Part shown: positions 24,280-35,194 of the stretch, piece after piece
Layout: every line of letters starts with the position of its first letter
How positions within the stretch are numbered: the first letter of the stretch is position 1
NCBI GenBank assembly: GCA_002102555.1
Contig: MCFL01000024.1
Location: 124,001-188,000 of the forward strand
Length of the DNA stretch: 64,000 nt
Direction of reading: 5' to 3'
Source of the DNA: Catenaria anguillulae PL171
Lineage: Eukaryota > Blastocladiomycota > Blastocladiomycetes > Blastocladiales > Catenariaceae
Notes under the pieces: generated by a model
Databases searched by the model: none
Seen by the model: only the letters and a program-made list of their open reading frames with translations
What the model was told of the DNA's origin: nothing
Translations under genes and position numbers: made by a program

Positions 24280-25729
24280 ATGTCTTCAGGTAATCCTCCA
24301 CTTCCCCAGTATCCAGAGCAATGGACTTTTTCCGACATCTCGGATGCTCGCGTCGTGACCGTCCAATGTTTCTCGCTCATGTTTTCGTCCGTGGTCCTGA
24401 TCCTTGGGTTGAGCAAATTGCGGGCCAGTATATCAGCGTTCTATGTGGCAGTAGCATTTGCCGGTGTTCCATTTCTTATTACCGATGCGGCATACTTTTG
24501 CGTTCTAAGCCAAGTCCTATCAATTGTGCGTCGACTTGTGATGATTCATGGCCACGCCAGTGGACTCACAAGACGGCGCCATCTAATTTCAGAATTACAA
24601 CGAAATATTTCGAACCGTCGTCAATTTCATGACCTTGTGGCAGGTCTCAACACTCTCGGCTATCCGCTTTCGAGGTACGCCAGTGTATTTCATGTCATCA
24701 TCGTAGCTGCGGACAAATTTCGCTCATTGGAAGAATCGAACGAATCTGGATCCACTTGTCACGCTCCTTTTCCCTGGCCGGTTTTGTCATGCACAGCCTT
24801 TCAGGATGCAAAAACCGTGACCTGGTACTCTCCCCAACGGTCCCGCCTCGTCATTGGGTTTCTCTATACGCAAGGCTTCGTCACCATGATCGGGTTGACT
24901 TGGACTTATGCAACCCAAGCACACTTGCCATACTTCCCTCCGCATCCTTGGCGCAAAATGCTCCTGCTCCAACAAGTCGCTACTAGCGTGCTAGTCAACT
25001 TCGTCTTTGACTGCGTCTCATTCAAGACCGTCTGGGCGATCCGAAGAAAGACCTTGGAATACGCGCGGAAACGGCAGCGACAGCGCCAGGCAAGCGAAAA
25101 TTCGGCCGCAAGTATATGGAAGCGCAGATTCACATCGCTGATGGGACACGCATCACCAATGACAGCAAGCAACAGGTCTCAAGTAGAACTGAACTCGAGC
25201 AAGCATGCCTTGACGTCTAACAGCGGAAGCATGCCGACTATGGGCTCGGCGGCCGCCGTCGAAAACTCTGGATCACTGCTCTACAGCGATTTGGATGATG
25301 GTCATGTGATAGCGCCATCGAGCCCAGTCATCTTGACCACTGGCATGTCCATGGCGACCGGGATGCTGAGCAGCGGTCATCTGCCATTGAGTCCAACATC
25401 GCCCTCAAAAGCAACTGGGCTGGCGGCGAGCAGAAAGACTCGTGAACAAAAGCGACTGGCTCGGTTCCAGCGCACAACGTTAATTGTCCTGTCAATGCTT
25501 GTGTTTTTGGTGTTGACGAGCTGCGCTGGTTTTGCCATATGGATGACGACGTATGACTTTTTCGGTACGTCATTGGCCCGTGATGCAAATAGTCGTCCAC
25601 GGCATTCCCATTCTCACATAGTGTTATTACTGTTCCGGAACAGGGGACACCTTGAGCTCTCTATGCGCCCGAATCTATGTTTTTGCGGCAGTTTGTCACT
25701 GGACTCAGATCTCTCATATTGTCAAGTAA
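24280..25729 (+). CDS. Seven-transmembrane protein D of the tandem array
   Basis: Best-preserved member: exons 24280-24525, 24593-24674, 24797-25564, 25644-25729 give 1182 nt (393 residues) with no correction. Blocks: YPEQWTFSDISDARVVTV, SQVLSI at the exon-1 end, NYNEIFRTVVNFMTLW, FQDAKTVTWYS, TYATQAHLPYFPPHPWRK, NFVFDCVSFKTVWAIR, a Ser/Met-rich loop, REQKRLARFQRTTLIVLSML and GDTLSSLCARIYVFAAVCHW, ending in HIVK. The third-exon acceptor at 24796 was chosen over the later TTTCAG because it preserves AF-x-x-A-x-T-V-x-W-Y. It is the reference gene for modelling its neighbours. Confidence 0.85.
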
Positions 25730-25917
25730 TACTGGAAATTGCCTGGATTGCTTCCTCCAGCTCCAGTTCGGAAAGCGCAAGCTCGCTGTCCGCAGGAAGC
25801 TGATCCCATCAAAACGAATCACGGCAGCGTGGAGCTTGTCCGGAAACATGGATTAACCAAAGACCATATGACTGTGAGCAATGTAATTGTTAGAATGCCA
25901 CATAGAAAAAGCAAACC

Positions 25918-27378
25918 ATGACCTCCAATGATTCTCAACCTCGATACCTGGACGAGGTGACTCTAGATCAGTTGAATCCGCCACATGTGTTGACCATCTA
26001 CTCAATCAACCTCGCGCTCTCGACGTGCATCACGCTTACAGCTGTGCTGCACTGGTCCAAACTGCGAACCGCATTTAATGCCGCCGTCATCTGGTCGTCC
26101 ATGCCCCTGTTTTCGGCCGACGTTTGCTATTTTTTCACCATCGGTCGAGTTTGTCTGTGGTAGGTACTTCTCACGCCAATTCCTCTGAAATCGTCATTAT
26201 GCAAAAGAGAAAACAATGACGACGGAATGTAGAACGCCAACGAAGTTGTCCGAGCCATGTCGCCCGTCTGCTGCGCCTGGCTCATGTGCGCCCTCGCGTG
26301 TATCCGATTTAAAGTGTTTTCCTCCGCGGGCCTTGCGCCTTGGTATTCACTGAGAGTCTCGACTGGCCTCATCTCATTCATCTACTTGCACGGCGCCGTG
26401 TCCATGGCGCTCATGACCGCGTCCTACATGAACAAGCGCACCTTCCCGCATTCGTCACACATCCGTGGCGCAAGCTGGTCATGGTGTGCCAGTTTGGTGT
26501 TAATGTATTGGTGGACCTGTTTATCGCAGCCATCACGTTTCGAATTGTGTGGGGATTGCGCAAAGCCGTGATTCGGCGCCGAAATGCGGCCGCGGGTCCG
26601 GCACGTGCAAACTCAGGGCGGCGTTCACGGCATGAGGAGGCAGTAGGTGCCGGCGCACAGACCAATGCCAATCATCTCGCAACGCTGACTGTTCCAGACA
26701 TGATTCGTACCACGGCGAGTGGTGGGAACGCAGCAATTCCGCAATCCATGGTGGCCAACATTGGGTCGCGAAACTTGGGCGGCGGTGGGTCGCGCTCTGT
26801 TGTGGGTTACAGCGCATCCAACTCGGCGATTCCCACGACCGCGGACAAGGACATGAATGGACAGGGGCAAGCTCAATTCAAGAGGTGTCGATTGGTATTT
26901 CGGAAATAGTCAAGGGCTCATGGGTCAGCTCGTGGCAGCAAAAGTCGTCATCTTCGTCGACAAGCCGCGCACAGCAACCAGGAGGTTCGCATGTCGGCAA
27001 GCCGGGAAAGGGCAGGCTTAAGCGAGCGCGGGCGACGTTTCAGAAGCGGTCGGCATTTGTCCTCGTCCTGCTTGGATTCATGCTATCCGTATCGCTAGCG
27101 GGCATTGTCATCTTTGTTCTGTCGACAGACATGTTTGGTGCGTGCTACCGATTGCTGTCACTGGACGGGAGGGACGTTGCATGAACGGCTACTGACTCTA
27201 AGCGGATATGTATAGGCGATGCGCTGGGACTGCTGTCAATGCGCTTGTACATCATGTCCACAATTCATTTGTTCAATATCATTGTCGGTACGTTCGAGCA
27301 GACAGCCCGCCCGGCTCCTTCATTAGAGCAAATGTCTGACAAACATGTTTGTTGCTTTCTCCAGATATCATACATTGA
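25918..27378 (+). CDS. Seven-transmembrane protein E of the tandem array
   Basis: About 411 residues; exons 25918-26160, 26233-27137, 27216-27287, 27365-27378. Blocks: NPPHVLTIYSINLALS (TM1), ADVCYFFTIGRVCLW at the exon end, NANEVVRAMSPVCCAW, FKVFSSAGLAPWYS, THPWRKLVMVCQFGVN, FIAAITFRIVWGLRKAV, a Gly/Ser loop, a FQKRSAFVLVLLGFML segment and GDALGLLSMRLYIMS. The last four codons sit in a separate tiny exon, an intron not seen in the sisters. A stop would follow GRVCLW unless one G is missing at the donor (26159-26160). Two further missing bases are near 26452 and 26881. With them the length is 1236 nt. Divergent from C and D. Confidence 0.72.
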
Positions 27379-27996
27379 GTTGGCTTGGCTGGGAGTGGGA
27401 GGTCTGCCACACATGTCTGGTTCCGTATCCGGGACAAACGGCAGTTGCTGATCCGTGGTTCTTGTCTGTGTGCCTCCGATGCGCCTTCATGCGACGAAGA
27501 CGAGGTTTCCATCCCTGTCCCGCTCCCTCTGCGATGTTGCTGCCGGTCTAGCTCAGAGTCGAGCTCGTTGTCTCACGGGTCAAGGCAGACAGCGTTTCAG
27601 ATTGAACCGTTTTTCGACCAGTGTGGCGGCGCCAGGATGCGGAGAACAATCGGAACATGGAATCCGGCACAACACACGTGAAAATTTCGTGCTGGCATTT
27701 GATAGATTGGAAATTGTAAATATGGCGCGATATCGTCGATAAAGCGTGGGTTTTGCACACAGATTGCATTGGCAGGTCTTGAATGAATAATGTATCCCCG
27801 ACCTACCTACACCCGCTTCTAGCAAGGCTCGACAGTTCCTCTCAGACTCTCCGAGTCTTGCATGTTGACGCCAGATTCGCAACCCATGCTTTCATGACAG
27901 TATTGACGCTCCGTCTACGCATGCAGCCCAGACCCCCAAACCCGCTCCAGCGTACGAACGGCACTCCACACCTCCACCGACGCACGCACAAACAGC
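27379..27996. other. Intergenic region
   Basis: About 620 bp without a supported gene, following the last 7TM gene. Confidence 0.45.
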
Positions 27997-29305
27997 ATGT
28001 CGACGCCATCCACGTCACGGCCGCCACCAATGTCGTCCGCGACACATTCCACCGCCAAGGGCAAGGCATACGACCGCGCGGAGAATCAAGATCATGGCGA
28101 GCCGGCTCCCAAGCAACGAAACCCGCAGCGAGGGAACGAGGGCAGAGGCTCGCCGGCGAGCACATTCCCTTCGGGCATGCTCGAGCATCTCAAGGAGACG
28201 GCCACACCAATGTAAGGCTCCTGTGTCCCTCAGCTCCTGTTTGGCATTGCCAGTTACTGACCGGGTGTCCTCTTGCTCCTTGTGTTTCAGCCGCATCTCC
28301 TACACCAGAACAAAGTATTTCGTTCACTCGGCCCTGATCGGGATTGTTGCTTGCGAAACCCTGTGGTTGCTCTCTCGAGTTGCCCGCCTTCGACCCCAGT
28401 TACCCCGACGTCCAGCGCCGCTGCTTTGGTGCATGCCAGCTCGGATCACTCTCAGCTGCTCGAGCTCCCATTGCTTCTGACCTTCCCATGGCCAGTCCCG
28501 ATCTCGTCGCTCTCCAAGCCCCCTGCCTTCACTCGACGTCTTCGCCCCTCACCTCGCTCGCCTGCTTCTTCCCACATGCTCGCTGTCTGTCCTCTCTGGA
28601 GCACTCCTGCAGCACCTGTTTGCCCTCCTCTTCACCCTCACCTACCTTTCCCTGGGCCTGTTGTCCACCCTGACCTACGCCCCGCTCATCGACAAAATCA
28701 CCCACGTCTACCTGGTTTGGCCGTTCACCTACCTGGCCCTTGACTCGCTCCTGGCCACGTGCCGGTCACCTGAACACTTTGGCATCCCCGTCCCGGCCTC
28801 GCGTGCCCCCGCCAACGACCTGTCGTGCACCCAACTTGTTCTCCCACTAATGGTACTAGTCATCTACCATCTGTACCTGCGGCGCACACTTGTCGCCGTG
28901 CGCTTGTGGCAACACTCGCGGTCGTTTCCGCACCGGCACGCTCTCGCGCACCAACAAGTGATTGCGCTGGGCCTGGTGGCCCTGAAGTGCGCGCCGGGCG
29001 TGCACCCGCACAAGCATCTCGGGTCACAGGTGCGCCAGGTCATGTATCGCTTGTACACTGTGTTTGCGCCATATGTGACACAAGCGTGCGTACGGCATGT
29101 CATTGGCGGCGGGGCGTTTCCGCTCGGGTGGGTCGAGGTATCGCCGCTCACGTGTGTGGCCAGTTGGGTTGCTGTCAAGGTGTTTGTGAGCTTTCATTGC
29201 TTTCAGGTCGAGTGTTTGGTGTGGTCGCCTGGCGGTATTGGCAAGGAGGGCGTGCTGGTTTGGAGAGGAGAGCAGGACGGGTGGCGGGCTGGGGTCTTTG
29301 AGTGA
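27997..29305 (+). CDS. Multi-pass membrane protein of unknown function
   Basis: About 410 residues; exons 27997-28211 and 28291-29305. The head (residues 1-65) is polar and disordered. Exon 2 opens with RISYTRTKYFVHSALIGIVA, then LELPAFDPSYPDVQRRCF, a hydrophobic block (LLFALLFTLTYLSLGLLSTL), APLIDKITHVYLVWPFTYLA, LVLPLMVLVIYHLYLRRTLV, and a C-terminal segment with LTCVASWVAVKVFVSFHCF. I count four or more membrane segments. Frame breaks near 28370 (two) and 28640 fit the window-wide missing-base pattern (1233 nt). I do not recognise the family. Confidence 0.55.
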
Positions 29306-30139
29306 GTCATTGTGATGAGTTGTTCGTGCCTTCGTGCCCGTGTATGGCGAGATTCCCCCCTACCATTCATTCTTTTGCGATTGTGTCCACTGCTTGATGC
29401 TCTTGGACAAATTTTGATATACATACCCGGTACCCGTAAAGTCTGTTTCTTGATGTTCACCGCTTCACAAGATTTGATCTCGATCAGGGTGAGACATGGA
29501 GGCTAAATGTCGTTTATACTGGTCGGTTGAAACATTTCGTTGCTGCTCGTGTGCTGACTCAAAGAAAGCGCCGAAGGGGCGGGATGCCACTTCGCGTGAC
29601 AATGAGGCACGAGTGAGGAAGCGAGAGAGGCGGGGAGGGCGCCATCGGGCAAGCACCTGCGTTCTGATCGGCTCCCTCAATATTGCAAGAGTCAAGAGAC
29701 CGCTGGGTCCATTGTGGCTCGGGGTGGCGGCGCATCATTCATTCACGAGAGCGACCGCGTCAATCCCTAGGTAGGTGCCGATGCGATGGCTCGGTCATCA
29801 TCATGAGAAAATGGGCCGTAGCCGTAGTAGTGGTATCCAGCACCATACAGCCCATGGCCAAGTTCGGCTTGCGAAGGGAGCGAAAACGTTTCCTTTCATG
29901 CTCGTAGCGCACACGTATGTACACACACGACCGTGAGCGCGTCCGTTTGGTTGTGTCGTTGGTCGTGTCATCGTGTAGCCTGCGAATACTACATATTGCT
30001 ATCATTGGGGGGTATAAAAGGGAGCCGCTGCCCCACGGCAACAGGGAGGACTATAGACACTTGTGTCGCCACCTCACTGATTCCCCAAGCGACGCTGGTC
30101 TTTGTTCTTGAACATTCTCCAATCCATCTCTCACCCGTC
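29306..30139. other. Intergenic region upstream of Egt1
   Basis: About 830 bp with no supported gene. Its right end holds the Egt1 core promoter. Confidence 0.5.
30013..30020 (+). promoter_or_regulatory. TATA box of the Egt1 gene
   Basis: TATAAAAG in a G-rich context, 120 bp upstream of the ATG at 30140. This is the clearest TATA element in the window. A consensus TATA box often marks regulated, stress-responsive genes in fungi, which would suit an antioxidant pathway; that last point is inference. Confidence 0.6.
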
Positions 30140-33063
30140 ATGACTCCACCGCCGCCGCCGCCGCCGCCGCCGGTCGCCTATCCGGAATCCGCAAAGAACG
30201 CTCTCAAGCAAGCCGCCGTGTCGTCTGCCGTCAACGGAGGCGACAACCACCATCCTTCGTCACCGCCAACGCGTCTCACTTGCACAAACGACTGTGACTT
30301 TTCTGCCGGTCCCGGGTTTACCCTGCACCGCCTGATCCCCGAGCCCCAATCCAACAACTCGGACCTGAACCTGACCTCGCTGATTCTCTCTGCCTTTCGC
30401 ACACCCACGGGCCCCGATGCGGAACCCAACGACCGCGACTCTGCCGAGGACGCGTACGGCCGCAAAGTGCTCGCGCAACGGCTCAATCTGGCCTCTTCGC
30501 AATGCAACTACTCACTCCCCTCATATCTCCTGTACGACGCGCGCGGCCTGCAACTCTTTGACGCGCTGACGCGCTTGCCCGACAACGAGTACTACTTGAC
30601 CAAGCACGAGGCCGACCTGTTGGCAACCGGCGGGGTGGCAGACCAGGTCGCCAATTGGATTGAGCCCGGGGCCGTCATTGTGGAGCTCGGGTGTGGGTCC
30701 ATGCGCAAGACCAAGGTGATTTTGGATGCCATTGAGATGGCCGTGGGCAAGCGCGGCATGGGCGCGCAGTTTGCAGCGTCGCCAGTGATGTTTTATGCGC
30801 TGGATATGGATGCGGGCGAGCTGGAAAAGAGTTTGAATGCCCTAGTTGCGAATCCACCCAATCCTCAAGGTCCGCACATTTATTCTCTGGTTTACTCGAG
30901 ATGTTCCAAAAACTCAAATTGGACTGGTCCCATGATATGTAGGATGGCAATTCATTTCCTTTCACGGCCTCATTGGCACCTACGCCTCGCTTATGCACGC
31001 CCTTCCGACCTCGCCCACGCACGCCCCACGCCTGATCCTATGGCTGGGATCCTCAATCGGCAACCTGACCCGTTCGGCCGCCACCTCGTTCATGGCTTCA
31101 CTCAGGGCCTCGCTGCACCCGACCGACCGATTCCTCCTGGGCGTCGACGGACGCAATCCGCCCGCCATGATTGAGCGCGCGTACAACGACCCGCAAGGAC
31201 TCACGCGCGCGTTTGAGCTCAACATGTTGCATGTCGTCAACACCTACTTGGATCCTGCGGCCAATCTGTTTGATGTGGACAAGTTTGAGTATGCGGGCGT
31301 ATACAATGCGCGCGCGGGCAGGCATGAGGCGTACTTGCTTGCTGTTGAACCCGTGGACATGGTGATTCGCGGCAAGTCGCGTGCGGCCGACGACCAACAG
31401 CTCGGAGGCCAAGAGGTGCGTGTCACGTTTGCAAAGGGCGACCTTATGCATGTCGAGCACAGCTACAAGTACGATGTCATGGACATGGCCAAGCTGATTG
31501 CCGGCGCCCGGTGGAGCATGGACAGGACTTGGGGCGATGGCGCGTACAGCATGCACTTGCTCGCGCCCATTGCCGACGAATTGGGCGGTTTTGTGTTTGA
31601 TGCGGCGACAGCCAGTGGGCAGGGCGTGCCGAGCGTGGATGAGTGGGAGCAGGTGTGGCGGGCGTTTGACATGATGTCGCTCAAGCTCGTCAAGAGCGAG
31701 GCGTGGGAGCTCCGACCAATTGAGGTGCGGCTGCCCGTGTGTTTCTATGTTGGGCACTTGGTACGCTTGCACACTCTCTCTCCATGACGTTATGTATGTA
31801 GTAGAGTCACTCTTCCCACTGACTTGAAAACTTGATTCTCAGCCGTGCTTTGCCGACATCCACATTGCACGTGTCTTCGACCTGCCCCTGCTCGCCTCGA
31901 CCCGCTACGCCAACATCTTTGAGCGCGGCATGGACCCGGACCTGGACGACCCGACACAGTGCCACACGCACTCGGAAGTCCCAGACACGTGGCCGGCCAT
32001 GGCCGACATTTGCGCCTACCGTGACAAAGTCCGTGCTCGCATCCGTGCCGTGACGGCGCAACTGGGCAGCCGCAGTGACGGGGCGGCCACGGCCAAGGAC
32101 GACAATGGGGAGGCACGCAAAGTGCTGTGCATGGTGTTTGAGCATGACTTGATGCATCTCGAGACGCTCATGTACATGATTGCCCAGTTTCCCACGCACT
32201 TGCTCAACAATGCCGCCGACATTGGGTTGCCGAGCGCAAGTGTGCGCATGGCCGGCCAAGCAAATGGACGGCGTTTGGAGCCCGCAACCACGCGCTTGTT
32301 TCCTGCGGCACGCGTCACACTTGGCCGCTCGCGCCAAGACAAGGGGAGTGTGTGGGGATGGGATAACGAGTTTCCCGAGCACGATGTGCAAGAGGTCGGT
32401 CCGGTCGAGGTGCAGGCGCGCCAGGTATCTGTTGGCGAGTACGCCGCGTTCTTGGATGCGCACATGGACCGAAAGGACTTTGTACCCGCCGGATGGATCA
32501 AGTCGGACGAAAACCAACCGGCCGGTGGATGGCAAGTTCGGTCGATTGCCCACAACACGTACTTGAGCATCGACAGGAACGAGGAGCAGGTCGCAAACTG
32601 GCCCGTGTGCGTGTCCAAGGTCATGGCCCAGGCGTACGCCAAATGGCTCAACAACACTGGTAACGACCGCAGCCGTCACGGTGAGTGGCGCTTGCCCACC
32701 GAGCACGAGTTGCGCATGATTTTCGATAGTGCGCCGCTCATCGACCCATCGACCACGGGCTTCTCGGGCCTGCGGCTCGCACCGATGCCCATGTCCGTGG
32801 CTGCCTCACCGGAAAAGGCGTTTGCATATGCGGGCAATGTGTGGGAATGGACCGCGTCGCCGTTCTTGGGGCAAGACGGGTTTGTCGCGGATCAACGGTA
32901 CCCGGGTTACTCGGCTGATTTCTTTGACGGCAAACATAGTGTGGTGCTTGGCGCAAGTTGGGCGACGCATCCGAGGTTGGCGAACCGCAGCACGTTTAGG
33001 AACTGGTTTCAGGATGGGTATCCGTATGCGCAGATTGGGTTCCGGTTGGTGAGGAGTGTTTGA
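30140..33063 (+). CDS. EGT1: Ergothioneine biosynthesis enzyme Egt1 (methyltransferase-sulfoxide synthase fusion)
   Basis: Fungal bifunctional enzyme: the N-terminal EgtD-type half trimethylates histidine to hercynine with SAM, and the C-terminal EgtB-type half joins hercynine and cysteine using iron and oxygen. It has 922 residues; exons 30140-30869, 30943-31760 and 31843-33063 (2769 nt, intact). After a polyproline head come LPSYLLYDARGLQLFDALT, NEYYLTKHEADLL, VIVELGCGSMRKT (SAM site), FHGLIGTY and LWLGSSIGNL. The DinB-like part has GHLPCFADIHIARVFD and the iron motif HDLMHLETLMYM. The FGE-sulfatase part has PVCVSKVMAQAYAKWLN, WRLPTEHEL, NVWEWTASPF and an NWFQDGYPYAQIGFRLVR end. All three domains are present and complete. 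Confidence 0.96.
30149..30170 (+). repeat. CCG/GCC trinucleotide repeat in the Egt1 head
   Basis: A run of CCG units encodes the polyproline stretch at Egt1 residues 3-11. It is a likely length-variable site. Confidence 0.8.
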
Positions 33064-33286
33064 GCCAGAAAGAGGCCAAGGTATAGTAGTACCTATCGTT
33101 GGTGTGTCCTCAAGCGAGGGTGTTTGGAACTGCATGTTCAATTTTGCGTGTGCGTCGCAGCCTTGTTTGAAAAATCAAACGAAAACATATTGATTGTTTT
33201 ATGAAAGCAGTTGTCTCATCAGAAAATCACCTCGGCCAGTGTGTACCACACACACAAGATGATACCCTTGTCTCACCATTGAATCC

Positions 33287-34254
33287 TCACTTTTCTTCCG
33301 CGTCCTCATCATCCTCATCATCCTCGGGTACCGGCAACCCGCGCGCCAAACATCGTTGCCGATGCAGTTCGCGCAACATGGCATTGGTGCCTTGATATGT
33401 CTGCCTGGCAGCCTGTGCCTGCTCGTGGGCCGCGGCCGTCAACCGCATCTGCGCCTCTTGGCGTGCGGCTCGGATCATGGCATTCGCGTCTGTGTAAGAG
33501 ACATGTTGATGATGGATGGGTGGGCCATTGGGTCGGTGGTCGCTGAGATTTGAACAAAGCAAGAATCAGCAACTAAAGAAAGAGATGGACAGACAAAATG
33601 GGAGCATGAAAGAAAATACCGGCAGACCTAATGTGAAACCCATCGAGCTGGCGCGATAGCACGGAAAAGTAGGCGGGCGGCAAGTTTGGATTGTTGAAAG
33701 CCGAATCGCCGGGGAGCGGGACAGGGACCGAGGCAGCGGCTGGGTTGGTGGGTGATGCGACGAGGCGCCGTCGCTTGTGCTTCTGGCGCAGGTTGTTGGA
33801 GTGCGGAGCGGCGGCGGCGGACATGTCCCGTGTCCGTGTCCATGAGATCACCCATGATGTTTGTAGCGCCGTCGCCACCATGCGAGGAATCATCGTCGCC
33901 GTCTTCATCGGTTGTCGTGCAGAGCGACGAGGCAGAGTGGTAGGGCGACACTTGGTCGTAGCGGCGCTTTGTGCGCATGAGGTGGTGGTGTGGGGGAGGG
34001 GCCGTGGAGAGGCGATAGCCATGGCCGTGGCCGTGGCCGGGATGGTGACCTTGCGGGAGAGCAGGAACGGCAGAAGAGGACGGTGGTGCCGGAAACGACG
34101 GCGGGGAAGGTGTTGGTGTGGATCCGATAGGCGATGGTGCGTGGCCAAAGAGGGCAAAGTGGCCAAAGGGTGATGCGGCCGTTGAGGCAGTGGCGCCCGA
34201 CGGCAGCAGTTGATGGCCATTGTCGAATGGGTCAAAGAATGGAGTATCGGCCAT
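33287..34254 (-). CDS. Small nuclear-type protein of unknown function
   Basis: About 294 residues; exons 34254-33628 and 33542-33287 on this strand. The start MADTPFFDPFDNG follows Egt1's convergent end. The protein is Ser/Pro/His-rich with basic clusters that look like nuclear signals (RTKRRYDQ, KHKRRRLV). A helical C-terminal stretch follows (SYTDANAMIRAARQEAQMRL, then AHEQAQAARQTYQGTNAMLR), and the end is acidic (PEDDEDDEDAEEK). Two missing bases near 33815-33825 join the halves and give 885 nt. Single-transcript character is supported by the clean intron (33543-33627). Family not recognised; a transcription-associated role is only a guess. Confidence 0.6.
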
Positions 34255-35194
34255 GATGGTGTGACCAAACGGATTGCATAGGGTGCTTTCGAGGTATAGG
34301 GCCATACGGCGATGGTATGCAGGGCAGAGGGTCCCGCGTGCGTTTTATGCTCTTTGGATATACGTTCAAAAGGGCAACCGGCGGCTTTCACGGCCAACCA
34401 CGGCAACGCAGGTTGGACTCGGGCCTACATGCGGTTCCCGCTCCGCAGGCGCCCGCGCGGGCGGGAGCTGGTTCGAATCATATCCCGTACCGCATCCGGG
34501 ATGACTTGCTGGGTGCATGCATGTATGCCAGCCGGGAACCTGCACCTGCCCGAGCTCGAGCTCGGTACTGGTACCTGTCCACCTCCGCTCCCTGTCCTGA
34601 TCGTTGGGACTCTCCCACTGTGAAGTAGCGAACTCGGCCTGCTCAAGTTCCATGGCCATGGGCGAGTCAGTTCCGCCGCCTGTATCGGGTCGTCGTGATT
34701 AATAGCTTCGGGCCGCGGTTTCCCACGTTGCAGTACGGATTCACACTCAATTTCAACAACGCCATCCCGATCAAACCGAGGCGGAAGTGTGGGATTTCCA
34801 GCTCGTGGATACGCGGCACTGGTGAAAGAACTGTCAGCCGTCGAGAGACACAAAACAGCAAGCGGAGATCGACAGCCCGTGGCCGCTTTGAAAAGTGAAG
34901 TGCATCGATAGATGATGGGTGATGGTTGATGGGGTCCGGTGCTCCCGAGCTGACTGAGGTGAAATTTTCGCGCCACGCTTTCTCTCCCTCGTTTGTCGTC
35001 TCGCAGGCTTGGCGGATCCTCTGTCCAACGCAATGCATCATCATCATCACCGTCATCACCACACAGTGAAATCATAAAATTCATTCTCGGCACCCCTGCC
35101 ACTCAACCTGCCAGCTAGCGCTCGTCTTCCTTCCCGCCTTCCCTCTTCCCACGGATCATTTCAGCAAGACCAAGAGCAACGACGAACAACCACA
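34255..35194. other. Divergent intergenic region
   Basis: About 940 bp between divergent starts. A perfect palindrome GAGCTCGAGCTC lies at about 34552-34563, and CAT-rich repeats at about 35034-35062. No supported gene. Confidence 0.5.

Noticed and set aside
20748-25729. 7TM array as microbial or fungal rhodopsins
   Set aside because: TM7 (GD-x-x-S-x-x-x-ARIY) has no Schiff-base lysine and the helix motifs do not match.
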